A DNA stretch of 64,000 nucleotides, taken from JANMCE01 sp963791625. Its GTDB lineage: Bacteria; Actinomycetota; Acidimicrobiia; Acidimicrobiales; Ilumatobacteraceae. The translations under genes were made by a program, and so were the position numbers. Numbering within the stretch: position 1 is the first letter of the stretch; each line of letters opens with the position of its first letter. The notes beneath the pieces are model-generated. The model saw only the letters and a list, made by a program, of their open reading frames with translations, was not told the origin of the DNA and did not search any database. The stretch spans positions 1,116,001-1,180,000 of the forward strand of contig CAWBTA010000015.1 in the NCBI GenBank assembly GCA_963791625.1, written 5' to 3'. Shown here piece after piece: positions 54,693-63,058 of this stretch.

Positions 54693-54971
54693 ATGGGTCG
54701 AAGGCAGCGAAGCGAGCCAACCGAGATCGTGTTCAGCCGGATCGCCGAGCAGCGCGAACGCGCGGGGTTGACCCGCCAGGAGCTCGCCGACCGCGTCGGG
54801 GTGCACTACCAGACGGCGGGCTATCTGGAGCGGGGTGAATACAGCCCCAGCCTGGTACTTGCCTTGCGGATCGCGAATGTCTTGGCCATGCCGGTCGAGG
54901 CACTCTTTTCGCTCACGCCCTTCGAACCACAAACCAAAAGCGACCACAACCGCCAAGGAGTTGCTCGATGA
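54693..54971 (+). CDS. XRE-family transcriptional regulator
   Basis: 92 residues; a single HTH_3 domain (FSRIAEQRERAGLTRQELAD; YQTAGYLERGEYSPSLVLAL). Regulators of this compact type often control an adjacent small membrane-protein gene. ATG 54693 follows a weak site. The stop overlaps the next start (ATGA). Confidence 0.85.
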   Translation: MGRRQRSEPTEIVFSRIAEQRERAGLTRQELADRVGVHYQTAGYLERGEYSPSLVLALRIANVLAMPVEALFSLTPFEPQTKSDHNRQGVAR

Positions 54972-55216
54972 ATACCGACTCGCCGTCAAAGTGGGATGAA
55001 GCCATCGAACGGAAAGAAGCAATCGTGCGACGCCGAGCCAAAGTGCTGCTCGACGACTCATCGCATGACTGGTTGCGCACGCAGCGGGCCCGCCGCACAC
55101 TGGTTGTGCTGTACGTCACCGTGACCATCGCGATGGGTGTGTTATGGGTGGTGTCGTGGGACATCCCCGCGCTCCTTACGATGGGCGCGTGGGTCGATCA
55201 GGCTCGACTTCGGTGA
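54968..55216 (+). CDS. Small membrane protein downstream of XRE regulator
   Basis: 82 residues, with a charged N-terminus (KWDEAIERKEAIVRRRAKVL) and one membrane helix (LVVLYVTVTIAMGVLWVVSW) ending abruptly GAWVDQARLR. Good AAGGAG ribosome site. A second hydrophobic segment follows in another frame just after the stop, so the two may be halves of one two-helix protein. Confidence 0.6.
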   Translation: MNTDSPSKWDEAIERKEAIVRRRAKVLLDDSSHDWLRTQRARRTLVVLYVTVTIAMGVLWVVSWDIPALLTMGAWVDQARLR

Positions 55217-55217
55217 C

Positions 55218-55319
55218 ATGAGCGCGCTGTTCTGGGGAACAGCGTCGCTCCTCTTCGGCGCACCGAGCCTCGTCCTCGCCTGGAAACAGTCGAGCAGGTT
55301 TTCAGAACCCTACGAGTAG
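55218..55319 (+). CDS. Possible small membrane peptide, or frameshifted second half of the previous gene
   Basis: 33 residues beginning one base after the previous stop: MSALFWGTASLLFGAPSLVL then AWKQSSRFSEPYE. A single membrane helix. It could be a separate peptide or the second helix of a protein broken by a frameshift near 55200. No clear ribosome site. Confidence 0.35.
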   Translation: MSALFWGTASLLFGAPSLVLAWKQSSRFSEPYE

Positions 55320-55381
55320 ACCCGGGTGTCGCCTGGCTCGTTAGAGCGAACGGGTGCGGACGACTCGCTGCTGGCGGGTGT

Positions 55382-56260
55382 TCATGCGGTTGCGCTCCTG
55401 GTGGTCGGGGTTCGTGTGAGCCGATGGGCAACAAGGCCGGCGCCGAGCGCTGCGACCACGATGGCCAGCGTGCTGAGAGAGGCTACGGATCGGCTCGTGA
55501 GCGCCTGTGCGACAAGCGCCACGCACATGATGGTGATGGCGGCTGCGCCGGCGGTGATTGTCTTGATGGCTCGATCAGTCGGCCAGTTCTGTCGACGGGC
55601 CAGCCATGCGATCACGATGAGCGCCTGAAGGGCGTGGAGGCCAACGAAGTGAGCCGGGCGCAGGTCACCTATGTCCCGGTTCCAGCCAACGAGCGGCAGA
55701 ATCGGACCACCATCGGCACCGCCGATGGAGTGCTTTCCCGCGGCTACGAGGAGGAACCCGACTGAGGCACCGAGCAGTACCAGCCACGTTCCGGCGATCG
55801 TGACTCGCCGCAGAATCCGGTCCTGAATTGGGCGTCTTGTGACGGTGATGGCCATCGCTAGGGTTGCCAGCCAAACGATGCCGACGAAGTTGCCCATCAT
55901 GCCGAAAACAGTTGCGTCGAACCCGGTGTCCATGTTGAAGTGCGACCGCACACCGCGTGCCGCTTGCATTGTGATGAGCACCTGCTCGGCCGCGAGACCG
56001 ATGCCTGCTGCCCAAGCTGCCACCGTGCGAAGTCGCGAACGGTCAATGCGCCGCAGCAGCCAGACGAACGTGGCGCCGTTGAGCCCGATCGAGATCGAGA
56101 ACTTCAGTGGCTTCACCCACACCGATTCACCCAGCAGTGTCTTGTTATCGACGATCATGGCCAGGATGAGTGCGACCGATATCGGGACGTAGATCCACAC
56201 GAGCACACGCAAGAGTCGGTCGACGAACGGCTGGCGGTCGTAACCGCGCCTGGTGTTCAA
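55382..56260 (-). CDS. Polytopic membrane protein, unknown function
   Basis: About 292 residues with roughly eight hydrophobic segments (VLVWIYVPISVALILAMIV; IVWLATLAMAITV; TWLVLLGASVGFLLVAAG; AHFVGLHALQALIVIAWLAR). Contains polar histidines and arginines between helices (GKHSIGGADGGPILPLVGWN). No family that I can name. TTG 56260 overlaps the upstream stop (TTGA), and the next gene upstream is another membrane protein, so the pair is coupled. Confidence 0.65.
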   Translation of the reverse strand: MNTRRGYDRQPFVDRLLRVLVWIYVPISVALILAMIVDNKTLLGESVWVKPLKFSISIGLNGATFVWLLRRIDRSRLRTVAAWAAGIGLAAEQVLITMQAARGVRSHFNMDTGFDATVFGMMGNFVGIVWLATLAMAITVTRRPIQDRILRRVTIAGTWLVLLGASVGFLLVAAGKHSIGGADGGPILPLVGWNRDIGDLRPAHFVGLHALQALIVIAWLARRQNWPTDRAIKTITAGAAAITIMCVALVAQALTSRSVASLSTLAIVVAALGAGLVAHRLTRTPTTRSATA

Positions 56261-57000
56261 GAAACCGAACGGCGCTTGACGAGCACCGTTCCCATGGCGG
56301 CAAGCCAGGCAAACCACACGACGTTGGCGGGGCCGTTGAGATCTCCGAGGATGCGAAGGCTCGTCGCTACTTGTTCCCCGGCAGTGATCGCGATGAAGAC
56401 TCCGGCGAAGTAGCCGAGCGGGGTGATCCAAGGAGCACCGAGGTCGGCTTTTCGCCAGGCGATAGAGGCGAAGATGGCGAAGGCTCCCATAGTGAGGAAG
56501 CCGAGATGCTCTCCGACGGCCATACCGGCGTACCGGTTCAGGACTTGGTGCATTGTGTCCAGGGCGTCTGATGTTGGGTCCTTGGCGTAGCGGGTTGCGA
56601 GGTAGGGGACGGTGACGGCCCATCGGATGAATCCGAGTGCCCAGAAGATCCCGGTGAGGACACCGAAGGTGCCAGCGAGGTCTGAAGCGCCTCCGCCGCG
56701 GTGTGCGAATGATCGTCGGAAGGCTGCGGCGGTACCGGCGAAGATGAGGCCGGACATCGCAAGAATCCAGTAGGCAGCTCGGATCGCCGCCTCGTTTTCG
56801 AGATACAGCGGCAAGGTATCTGCGGTAGTAGCGCGTAGTACCTCGGGAAAGTTAAAGCTGGCTGACAGGGTGCCGATACCGATGCCTGCCAACAGGAAAA
56901 TGATGATCATGCCCCAGCCGAGTGCTCGGGCTGGCCGGACAACGCTGAGCGCTGTCGGATTCCAGTGCTCGGCGAGTGCGGGGGTGGTTTGGGTTGTCAT
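56257..57000 (-). CDS. DUF4386-like membrane protein
   Basis: About 247 residues with six or so membrane helices (ALGWGMIIIFLLAGIGIG; YWILAMSGLIFAGTAAA; GVLTGIFWALGFIRWAV; ITPLGYFAGVFIAITAG). The pattern recalls DUF4386. ATG 57000; an in-frame ATG further upstream adds seven residues. Follows the frameshifted epimerase gene, with the same divergent TetR gene likely controlling all three. Confidence 0.6.
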   Translation of the reverse strand: MTTQTTPALAEHWNPTALSVVRPARALGWGMIIIFLLAGIGIGTLSASFNFPEVLRATTADTLPLYLENEAAIRAAYWILAMSGLIFAGTAAAFRRSFAHRGGGASDLAGTFGVLTGIFWALGFIRWAVTVPYLATRYAKDPTSDALDTMHQVLNRYAGMAVGEHLGFLTMGAFAIFASIAWRKADLGAPWITPLGYFAGVFIAITAGEQVATSLRILGDLNGPANVVWFAWLAAMGTVLVKRRSVS

Positions 57001-57072
57001 GATGTCTCTTTCTGGCCGCACACGCGGACCGGTTTGGAAGGTGATCTGCAGACGTGGGACGGGTGATGACGG

Positions 57073-57908
57073 TCATCGTTTCGCTGCCGACATCGTGGCG
57101 TCCGACGAACGGAGCGACGCGATGGTTGCGGCGATGGCCTGGTCATGTGGCGTTGTGGTGGTGGTGCCGAAGGTTCTGGTGAAGGCGCTGAACTCGGCCA
57201 CGAACGGAGCGGTCCACTGGTACATGCATTCGACGGTCTCTTTGGCTTCTTTGGAAAACAGCCCGCCGATCTTCATCGAGGCCGAGCTGATGGTTTTGGC
57301 CTTGACGGGAGCTGGGAGGGTTGCGTTCACGGCCGACATGAGTGCCGCACCGGTGACGGCCGGAGCGCTCGGTAGGTGCCAAGCCTCTCCGTCGGCCTGC
57401 GCGTTGTCGCCGAGTACGACCAGCGACCGGGCGATGTCGGGTAGGTAGTGCAATGTGTGGGCGACGTCGAGGGAGCCCGGCCAGCGCATTGCTTTGCCCG
57501 CGGCGGCTGGCTCCAGAACCAGCGCCGATACCGTGCTGTTCTTTCCGTTCGGACCGTAGTAATCCGACAGTCGACCATGACGAGTTTGGCCCCTGCTGCT
57601 GCGCAAGCGTTGATGACGTTGACCGTCATGGCCGGAAACAACGCGGCCCACTTGTCATACGGCGGTTGAGCTGCGAAGAAGACGACTGTTGCGCCCTCAC
57701 ACGCTCGAAGCGCCTGCTTGGCGTCGGACAGGTCCGCCGCGACATGCGTTGCCCCGCCAGCCGGTCGTGCCGGGATGGTGCGGCTCACGACGCGCAGCGG
57801 GCGGCCAAGGCTCCGGAGTTCGTTCGCGAGGGCGTGACCGACCCCGCCCGTACCGCCGAGTACCACATGGGTTCCAAAGAGGTGAACATCGTTCGTAATG
57901 GGATGCAT
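57073..57908 (-). pseudogene. NAD-dependent epimerase/nucleoside-sugar reductase-like protein, frameshifted
   Basis: Starts at ATG 57908 with the Rossmann motif GTHVVLGGTGGVGHALANEL and continues to KLVMVDC; at about 57576 the frame must shift. The downstream frame goes on naturally, LSDYYGPNGKNSTVSALV, through the short-chain YxxxK-type region to SLRSSDATMSAAKR. Inserting one C (GACTG to GACCTG) restores a single frame reading DLSDYYGPN. About 277 residues when joined. Similar to atypical SDR/NmrA-like proteins. A single-base deletion or a sequencing error. Confidence 0.7.
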
Positions 57909-57937
57909 GTTCGCACTATATGTGAACAGTGTTCGCA
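57909..57937. promoter_or_regulatory. Putative TetR operator between epimerase and TetR genes
   Basis: GTTCGCA-CTATA-TGTGAAC (57909-57927), an imperfect palindrome, followed by another GTTCGCA half-site (57931-57937). It sits at the epimerase start and upstream of the divergent TetR gene, where both can be repressed. Confidence 0.6.
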
Positions 57938-57975
57938 ATGCAAGCAGGTTTCGCAACATGAGGGGGAGCGATACA

Positions 57976-58674
57976 GTGGGAATCGTGAGCGGACGGCGGG
58001 AACACCTCAGAACATCACTGATGGCTTCGATTCGCGATGCTTCTCTGGCGGAACTTCGGCACGTCGGACCGACCGAGATGTCGCTGCGCGAGGTCGCCAA
58101 TGTCGCCGGCATCAGCCCGTCGGGCCTCTACCGATACGTCGAAGGACGTGATGGCCTCCTCGAACTCCTTATCGCGGATGGCTTCGAACGCTTCGGTAGC
58201 GCCATCGGTGCCGCAATCGACGCCGCCCCACCCGATTTCGCCGCAAGGGTCGACGCGCTCGCTACGGCCTATAGGCACTGGGCTCTCACGAACCCCGAGC
58301 AGTTTTCCCTTATTCTCGGCAGCCCGATCGCGGGCTTCCGATCCGATCCGGACGGTCCCACCGATCTCGCCGCGCGCCGGTTCGGCATGCCAATGCTTGC
58401 CGTGTTCGCGAACGCATCCAAGGCGGGGCAACTCGTGGGTCTCGACGCAAACGCGGTGACTCACATCGATCTCACCGCGTTCGACCCCTCGATCGGCCAG
58501 GTGCCGACCACGGTCGTCGATGCGGCGATGCGCAGCTGGGCTCGCATCCACGGACTTGTCATTCTGGAGGCCTACGGTCATCTGACGTGGACTGGCCGAG
58601 ACATCACGACGCTCCTCCGTGCCGAGACCGCCTCGATCGCCCGCACATTCTTCCGATCAGGGTCCGGCGTCTAA
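57976..58674 (+). CDS. TetR-family transcriptional regulator
   Basis: About 232 residues. N-terminal HTH (MSLREVANVAGISPSGLYRYV) and a C-terminal ligand domain like TetR_C_33/WHG (FSLILGSPIAGFRSDP). GTG 57976 is preferred because AGGGGGAG lies seven bases upstream; a longer ATG start (57958) is possible. Divergent from the frameshifted epimerase gene, with shared operator-like sites. Confidence 0.82.
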   Translation: MGIVSGRREHLRTSLMASIRDASLAELRHVGPTEMSLREVANVAGISPSGLYRYVEGRDGLLELLIADGFERFGSAIGAAIDAAPPDFAARVDALATAYRHWALTNPEQFSLILGSPIAGFRSDPDGPTDLAARRFGMPMLAVFANASKAGQLVGLDANAVTHIDLTAFDPSIGQVPTTVVDAAMRSWARIHGLVILEAYGHLTWTGRDITTLLRAETASIARTFFRSGSGV

Positions 58675-58776
58675 CGACCCAGATTGACTTCCCTGAACGA
58701 CCGGACGCGCCATGTCACTCACGTTTGAAGGGCCAGCGGGGGGTTACCCATCGAACGCGAGTGGCAGGCGCGGCTG

Positions 58777-59131
58777 TTATTTGCTGAATCCGTTTCGGTG
58801 GAAACCGAGGGGAACGCGCTGCGGGAGGGCAATGGTTGCTACCGGTCCGGCTTTCACGTCTTTGGCGTCGAGAACGATGAGTTCGCTGCCGTCGGTTGCG
58901 GCGTCGTAGACGAAGGCCATGAGCCAGCCAGCGTCTTCATCGGCACCGCGGGATGAATCGGGGTATAAACGTCGCCTCTGCGGCGGATCGGCCTTTTCTT
59001 GTGACCACGTCGTGGTCGAGGCCTTCTTGTGGTCGTGTTTCACGACAAGATTTCCTGCTGCGAAGACGCCGAACAGTGTTGGTTCACTGCTGGAGGCAAT
59101 GGTATAGGTGTACTCACCGTCGAACCCTGAG
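58777..59131 (-). pseudogene. Carotenoid oxygenase (RPE65-type) C-terminal remnant
   Basis: On the minus strand the sequence encodes FDGEYTYTIASSSEPTLFG, VFAAGNLVVKHDHK, then in another frame TRKGRSAAEATFIPR, then back to EDAGWLMAFVYDAATDGSEL and PQRVPLGFH. These are the last blocks of a carotenoid cleavage oxygenase in order, broken by two frame changes and lacking the N-terminal three quarters. About 118 codons remain. Likely a decayed gene. The 100 bases on its right end and the rest of 58675-59239 hold no other gene. Confidence 0.7.
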
Positions 59132-59185
59132 GCTCAACGGTCGTTGATGGGGATGTTGCGGTGGTGGCCACGGCAGTTGACACAT

Positions 59186-59230
59186 GTTCACATTGTGACG
59201 TGCGTTCACATACACGCAGAGGATGTGAAC
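59186..59230. promoter_or_regulatory. Putative operator of the second TetR gene
   Basis: GTTCACAT at 59186-59193 and 59204-59211, and its inverse ATGTGAAC at 59223-59230. The last two form a perfect 8-base inverted repeat with an 11-base spacer, ending ten bases before the ATG. The half-site resembles that at the first TetR gene. Confidence 0.6.
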
Positions 59231-59239
59231 CGTGTCAAC

Positions 59240-59914
59240 ATGGAGCGAATGTCAGTATCGGGGAATCGGCCCTACCACCACGGCAACTTGAAAAGGGCGC
59301 TCGTTGACGCCGCCGTAGCCCGGGCGCGGCTCGATGGACCAGACGGCCTCGGGCTGCGTGACATTGCGGCCGACGTCGGCGTAGCCCCGTCAGCCGCGTA
59401 CCGCCACGTGCGCGACCGCGACCACCTCGTGACCCTCGTTGCGCAGGCGGCGCGTGAGGAACTGGCCCGAAAGATGCGAGCCGCAATCAACCTGGTCGTA
59501 GCGACCGGAGACGAACAATACGATGCCGTTGCCCGCTTGATGGCGTGTGGCCGAGGTTATGTCGGCTTCGCAACGGAATCACCACTGCTCTTTCGGACCG
59601 CGTTCCTCCACAGCGGTCGTCTTCCCGACCGCGAGGACGACCCAAGCGGCGAGGCCGAACTCGGCGCATGTCTCGATGACCTGGTCGCCGCCGGACTGCT
59701 CGAGCCGGAAAATCAACGCGATGCGGCCACCCTGGCCTGGAGCGCAGTTCACGGCCTCGGCGCACTCCTCGCCGATCAGGCCATGGCCGTCTCGTTCGCC
59801 CTCGCCGCAACTGACGCCATCGAGGCCGTACTCACCGGCGTCGTACGGGCAATCGTGACTATCGATTCGGCCTGGCCAGCCCAAGAACGAAACCGGCTTG
59901 ATCGGGATTTTTAG
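59240..59914 (+). CDS. TetR-family transcriptional regulator
   Basis: 224 residues. HTH: YHHGNLKRALVDAAVARARL, then LGLRDIAADVGVAPSAAYRHV, typical of TetR proteins beginning with the YHHG segment. The C-terminal TetR_C_33 ligand domain ends around ATLAWSAVHGLGALLADQAM. Starts at ATG 59240 next to its operator. It may have controlled the neighbouring carotenoid oxygenase, now a remnant. Confidence 0.83.
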   Translation: MERMSVSGNRPYHHGNLKRALVDAAVARARLDGPDGLGLRDIAADVGVAPSAAYRHVRDRDHLVTLVAQAAREELARKMRAAINLVVATGDEQYDAVARLMACGRGYVGFATESPLLFRTAFLHSGRLPDREDDPSGEAELGACLDDLVAAGLLEPENQRDAATLAWSAVHGLGALLADQAMAVSFALAATDAIEAVLTGVVRAIVTIDSAWPAQERNRLDRDF

Positions 59915-59975
59915 ACCCGAACCACCCGACATAGGTTTCTTTGGCGGCAATCGGCAGAGATTTTGAGGGCCCGGC

Positions 59976-60617
59976 TCAATGTCGAGCGTTCCGCATCATC
60001 GTCGCGAGGGTGATCTCGGCGGGTCCGCCGAGTGCAAGGTCGGCGATAGCCCCTTGAGCATCGCCCTCGGTCTTGTTCTGACTGAGCTTGGCCTTGGCCT
60101 CGACGCGATCGATCACAACCTCGACACCCACGATCGCCTTCAGCATCGTGTCGATGTAGTGGGCCGGGGCATCATCGACCGACCACGGTTTGGCCGTTCG
60201 ACCAACGGCGTGTCGCGCTTCATGGATATCGGTGAGGCGCCGGACCAGTTGCAGTGTCCAGGCCGGGTCGTCGTGCACGAGAAGGCGTCCGTGGATGTTG
60301 AGCGTTACGTAGTTCCAGGTGGGCACGACCTTGCCACTTTCGGCCTTCGACGGATAGCCGTTCGGCGAGATGTAACCATCCGCGACGTGCGCGATCACGA
60401 GCACCTGGGTGCCGTTGGCGGTCGTCCATTGCCGGTTCGGTCGCGCGAGGTGGCCTTGCAACGATCCGTGGTTTCCGTCAGGCACGAAGACGAACGGAAT
60501 GAACGAGCTCGTGAGACCGTCGTCGCTATTCGTCACGAGATCGGCCGCGCCGAGTTCGGAAAGCAGCCGAGCGATCTCGGTAGCGTCGGTAATGGCGAAG
60601 TGCTTCGGAAGGAACAT
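59976..60617 (-). CDS. PaiB-family FMN-binding negative regulator
   Basis: 213 residues. MFLPKHFAITDATEIARLL, LQGHLARPNRQW, PTWNYVTLNIHGR and a KLSQNKT motif define the PaiB/FMN-binding split-barrel family. In Bacillus PaiB represses sporulation and protease genes. The start is nine bases after the stop of the permease gene, on the same strand, so it may belong to the metal importer operon. Confidence 0.9.
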   Translation of the reverse strand: MFLPKHFAITDATEIARLLSELGAADLVTNSDDGLTSSFIPFVFVPDGNHGSLQGHLARPNRQWTTANGTQVLVIAHVADGYISPNGYPSKAESGKVVPTWNYVTLNIHGRLLVHDDPAWTLQLVRRLTDIHEARHAVGRTAKPWSVDDAPAHYIDTMLKAIVGVEVVIDRVEAKAKLSQNKTEGDAQGAIADLALGGPAEITLATMMRNARH

Positions 60618-60626
60618 CGCTGCCGT

Positions 60627-61460
60627 TCAGCCCTCGGCGAGCGTGACGCTCATCCCTCGAAGCCATCGAGCCTGGCGGCGAAGACCGAACGGCGCGATCA
60701 GCCAACTCAAGACGAACACCGCACCGGTCGTGAGGGCGATGGTGCCACCGGCCGCAAGGTGGTATCGGTCCGAGACTGTCAGCCCAAGCAGACCCGACCC
60801 CGCCCCGAACAGTCCGGCAAGAAGAAACGTGACCCCGATGCGGTCAGTCCAGAGGCGCGCGGTGATGGCGGGCACGATCATGAGTGCCACCGACAAGATG
60901 GTGCCCATGGCCGGAACCGTGGTGATGATGACCGCCTCCACTGCCAGGAGCAAAAGCAGGTCAAGCCAGCGCGGGTATCCCTGCGCCTCGGCCGCCAGGG
61001 GATCGAAGGCACCGAAGACCAACTCCTTGTGCAGTGAGGCAAGTACGGCCAACACCAGCACGGCGACCACGATGGAGGTCGCAACATCGGCCGACGAGGT
61101 GGCCACCACGTGGCCCGTGAGGATCGAAGTGAGGTCCAGCGCCGGCCGAGGTTGGAGACCCTGCAGCAGTACCCCCAACCCGAAGCTGCCAGCCAGCAAC
61201 ACGCCAACCAGCGAAGAGCCATCCACCTGCTCGAGTCGAGTCAGCACGACCAGCAGCCCAACCACGAGCCAACCGAAACCGAGTGCGCCGAGCAGTGGCG
61301 CGATGCCCAGCCAGTACGCCACGACAACGCCCGGAAACGTGGCGTGCGCGAGCGCGACCGTGAAGAACTGCAGGCGGCGCAGCACGACGTGCACCCCAAT
61401 GACCCCGGCCGCGAAGCCGGCAACCATCACCTCAATCAGCGCCCGTGCGTAGATGCTCAT
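60627..61460 (-). CDS. Metal ABC transporter permease (ABC-3 family)
   Basis: About 277 residues, eight or so membrane helices. Family marks: FFTVALAHATFPGVVVAYWLG and TILSVALMIVPAITARLW, typical of ZnuB/MntB permeases. ATG 61460 overlaps the stop of the previous permease (ATGA). Two different permeases in one operon suggest a heterodimeric channel. Confidence 0.9.
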   Translation of the reverse strand: MSIYARALIEVMVAGFAAGVIGVHVVLRRLQFFTVALAHATFPGVVVAYWLGIAPLLGALGFGWLVVGLLVVLTRLEQVDGSSLVGVLLAGSFGLGVLLQGLQPRPALDLTSILTGHVVATSSADVATSIVVAVLVLAVLASLHKELVFGAFDPLAAEAQGYPRWLDLLLLLAVEAVIITTVPAMGTILSVALMIVPAITARLWTDRIGVTFLLAGLFGAGSGLLGLTVSDRYHLAAGGTIALTTGAVFVLSWLIAPFGLRRQARWLRGMSVTLAEG

Positions 61461-62290
61461 GCGGCGATCCGACGACGGTGGCGTGACAGCAACGTCGCGG
61501 TGGCGAACACGCCGAACACCAACGTGAGAATGACGGTGATCGCGGCGCCCGGTTCCACCCGCACGTCGTGATCGACAGAAGCGACCCAGCTCAGCGCCAG
61601 CCCAGCGGCACCACACGCCGCTGTTATTCCCACCGACACCAGCCCGATGATCGGGATGCGGTCGCTCACCAATCGCGCCGTTGCGGCGGGGGTCACCAAC
61701 AGCGCGACGACCAGCGCCGTGCCAATGGCCCGCGCCGCCGCCACGATCACCAGCGCCACCAACGCATTGGCCACGGCGTCGAGCAACAACACGCGATAGC
61801 CGAGGGCCCGAAACGCTTCCGGGTCAAAGGAGCGGAACACCAACTCTTTACCGATCAGCGCCACGACCGCAACCACGAAGACGGTGACCAGCGTGCTCTG
61901 CACAATCGTTGAACGATCAACGGTGAGCAGATGCCCGAACAGCAATGCGGTGAGATCAGACGTGAAGCTCGCTCGTCGACTGACGACCACAACCCCGGCG
62001 GCGAAAAACGTTGCGACCAACAGCGCGAGCACCGAGTCGTCATCCACCCGTCGAACTGAGGTGAGCAGCGTCAGTAACACCGTGGATACGACTGCAGCAA
62101 CCAATGCGCCGACGAAGAGGGATTGCCCAGCGAAGAAGGCGATGGCCACGCCAGGGAACATGGTGTGGGTGAGCGCATCAGCCACGAAGGCGTGACGGCG
62201 CACCAACACCAACGTCCCGACACATCCCGACACGACCGCGAGGACCAGAACTTCCAGCAGTGCGCGTTGCATGAACGGCTCGGAGAACAT
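61457..62290 (-). CDS. Metal ABC transporter permease (ABC-3 family), second
   Basis: About 277 residues. FVADALTHTMFPGVAIAFFAG and TALVVALLVTPAATARLVSD are the ABC-3 signatures. ATG 62290 overlaps the ATPase stop by one base (TGATG). The longer frame from 62440 is inside the ATPase gene and is not used. Confidence 0.9.
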   Translation of the reverse strand: MFSEPFMQRALLEVLVLAVVSGCVGTLVLVRRHAFVADALTHTMFPGVAIAFFAGQSLFVGALVAAVVSTVLLTLLTSVRRVDDDSVLALLVATFFAAGVVVVSRRASFTSDLTALLFGHLLTVDRSTIVQSTLVTVFVVAVVALIGKELVFRSFDPEAFRALGYRVLLLDAVANALVALVIVAAARAIGTALVVALLVTPAATARLVSDRIPIIGLVSVGITAACGAAGLALSWVASVDHDVRVEPGAAITVILTLVFGVFATATLLSRHRRRIAA

Positions 62291-63054
62291 CAGTGGGTGT
62301 GTGCGGCGATCACGGTCGTGCCGTTGTCGAGCGAGTGAATCGCCGGGCCGTATGCCTGAGCGAGATGCTCGGGACGCAATACCTCGGCAGGCGTACCGAA
62401 GCCCACCATGTGTCCGTTGATGAGGCACGCCTCGCTGCACGCAAGATGGGCAAAAGCCAGGTCATGGGTGGAGATAACGATGGCCACACCGTTGGCGCGC
62501 AGGCGATCCATCACGTCGATGAGCAGTTGCTGGCTGGTGACGTCCACCCCGTTGAATGGCTCGTCGAGCAACAGCAGCCGGGCGTTCTGCGCAATGGCCC
62601 GGGCCAGCAGCACCCGTTGTCGTTGCCCTCCCGACAGCGTGCCGAAACGCGATCTGGCCCGATCGGTGAGACCGACTTCAGCCAGCGCGGCATGGGCAGC
62701 CGCGCGGTCGGGGCGCCCCGGTCGTCGGAACCACCCAACCTGTCGGTAGCGACCCTGCAGCACCACGCCGAATGCGTCAATCGGAAACTCAGGGTCGAGC
62801 GTGTCGGCCTGCGGTACGTAGGCGACGTGTCGGCGCGCGGCAACGGGGTCGAGACCCAGCACTGACACGCTGCCGTGGACGACCGGCACCAGGCCGAGGA
62901 TGGCGCGCAAGAGCGTCGACTTGCCGGCGCCATTCGGACCGACGACCGCCAACGACGAGCCAGGGGAGAGGTCGAACGAGACGCCGTGTAACACCGGGTC
63001 ACGGTCATAGGCGACGGCCAGCGAATCGATGCAGAGTGGCTGAGCGTCGGTCAT
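62290..63054 (-). CDS. Metal ABC transporter ATP-binding protein
   Basis: 254 residues. Walker A GPNGAGKSTLLRAILG, Q-loop YVPQADTLD, signature LSGGQRQRVLLARA, Walker B LLLLDEPFNGVD and H-loop STHDLAF: all complete. It drives uptake of zinc or manganese with the two permeases. It starts four bases after the binding-protein stop. Confidence 0.95.
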   Translation of the reverse strand: MTDAQPLCIDSLAVAYDRDPVLHGVSFDLSPGSSLAVVGPNGAGKSTLLRAILGLVPVVHGSVSVLGLDPVAARRHVAYVPQADTLDPEFPIDAFGVVLQGRYRQVGWFRRPGRPDRAAAHAALAEVGLTDRARSRFGTLSGGQRQRVLLARAIAQNARLLLLDEPFNGVDVTSQQLLIDVMDRLRANGVAIVISTHDLAFAHLACSEACLINGHMVGFGTPAEVLRPEHLAQAYGPAIHSLDNGTTVIAAHTH

Positions 63055-63058
63055 GTCT

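Noticed and set aside
59030..59046. GTGTTTCACGACAAG as a third parS
   Set aside because: It shares only the left half with the parS core and lies inside the oxygenase remnant.
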